DNA from: an uncultured Pseudomonadales bacterium
GTDB lineage: Bacteria; Pseudomonadota; Gammaproteobacteria; Pseudomonadales; Azotimanducaceae
Reading direction: 5' to 3'
Length of the DNA: 64,000 bases
Assembly (NCBI GenBank): GCA_951813515.1
Contig: OX638346.1
Location: 372,001 to 436,000 of the forward strand
The notes under the pieces are model-generated. The model ran no database searches. It saw nothing but the letters and a program-made list of their open reading frames with translations, and was not told the DNA's origin. A program made the translations under genes and the position numbers. Below, piece by piece: positions 63,890 through 64,000 of this stretch (positions are counted from its first letter, which is position 1; the number at the start of each line of letters is the position of its first letter).

Positions 63890-64000
63890 CGTTCGACCTC
63901 AACTTTGTTCCGGGTGAAAATCGATGTTCCGCCACTGGGTATCAACGGTGGATCGTTGGTAACTTCATGGTACGTCCGTCCGGTTTGAAGGGAAGTGTAA

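Overview
The window looks like a high-GC gammaproteobacterial chromosome fragment. The evidence is gene order: priA, an SPOR-domain gene, hslVU, a DUF971 gene, ubiE, ubiB and tatABC in one run; glnA, a DUF4124 gene, ntrB and ntrC; and secB next to a rhodanese gene, then gpmI, envC and ctpA. These neighbourhoods are typical of Gammaproteobacteria. The accessory gene content (three sulfatases, selenoproteins, several SDR dehydrogenases) suggests an environmental, perhaps marine or host-associated lineage. That last step is inference only.

Layout. 1-344: repeat-rich segment that may be an insertion-sequence end. 345-11573: catalase, YbaN-like protein, then the housekeeping run for replication restart, HslUV protease, ubiquinone biosynthesis and Tat export. 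11574-20820: an accessory region with four tyrosine recombinases (two of them tandem paralogues with overlapping start and stop), a membrane-anchored protein with two ClpX-type zinc fingers, several small orphan genes, and direct and inverted repeats. 20826-29709: D-aminoacyl-tRNA deacylase, a PP-loop ATPase with a TusA-like sulfur carrier, the nitrogen-regulated glnA with a sigma-54 promoter and NtrBC, an acyl-CoA dehydrogenase and TrmL. 29817-31521: small genes, a decayed tandem duplicate and a HicAB toxin-antitoxin pair. 31599-38579: SecB, rhodanese, phosphoglycerate mutase, EnvC, CtpA, a 44-bp hairpin repeat array, a nitronate monooxygenase-like gene and PnuC.

38747-59167 is the most interesting part. 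It is a catabolic or detoxification island with three sulfatases, a glycoside hydrolase, a GPH-type transporter, SDR and Gfo/Idh/MocA oxidoreductases and two large rifampicin-phosphotransferase-like (ATP-grasp plus phospho-histidine) proteins in divergent operons. Two genes in it are interrupted by an in-frame TGA exactly where their families carry the redox-active Cys or Sec: a peroxiredoxin-like protein (motif YRGYW-U-PYC, 43467-43940) and a GrdB-type reductase subunit (motif TGT-U-PLC, 54274-55449, minus strand). Each TGA is followed by a possible bacterial SECIS hairpin at suitable spacing. I read both as selenoproteins that a standard gene caller would split or truncate.

59299-62900 is a graveyard of defence and toxin-antitoxin genes: a HEPN-like pair that looks intact, then broken fitAB, two remnants of an AlbA/Schlafen-type regulator, an hsdM-hsdS deletion remnant, a fic gene frameshifted inside its active-site motif, and an orphan vapB. 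The window ends with an SDR gene. I saw no tRNA, rRNA or CRISPR array.
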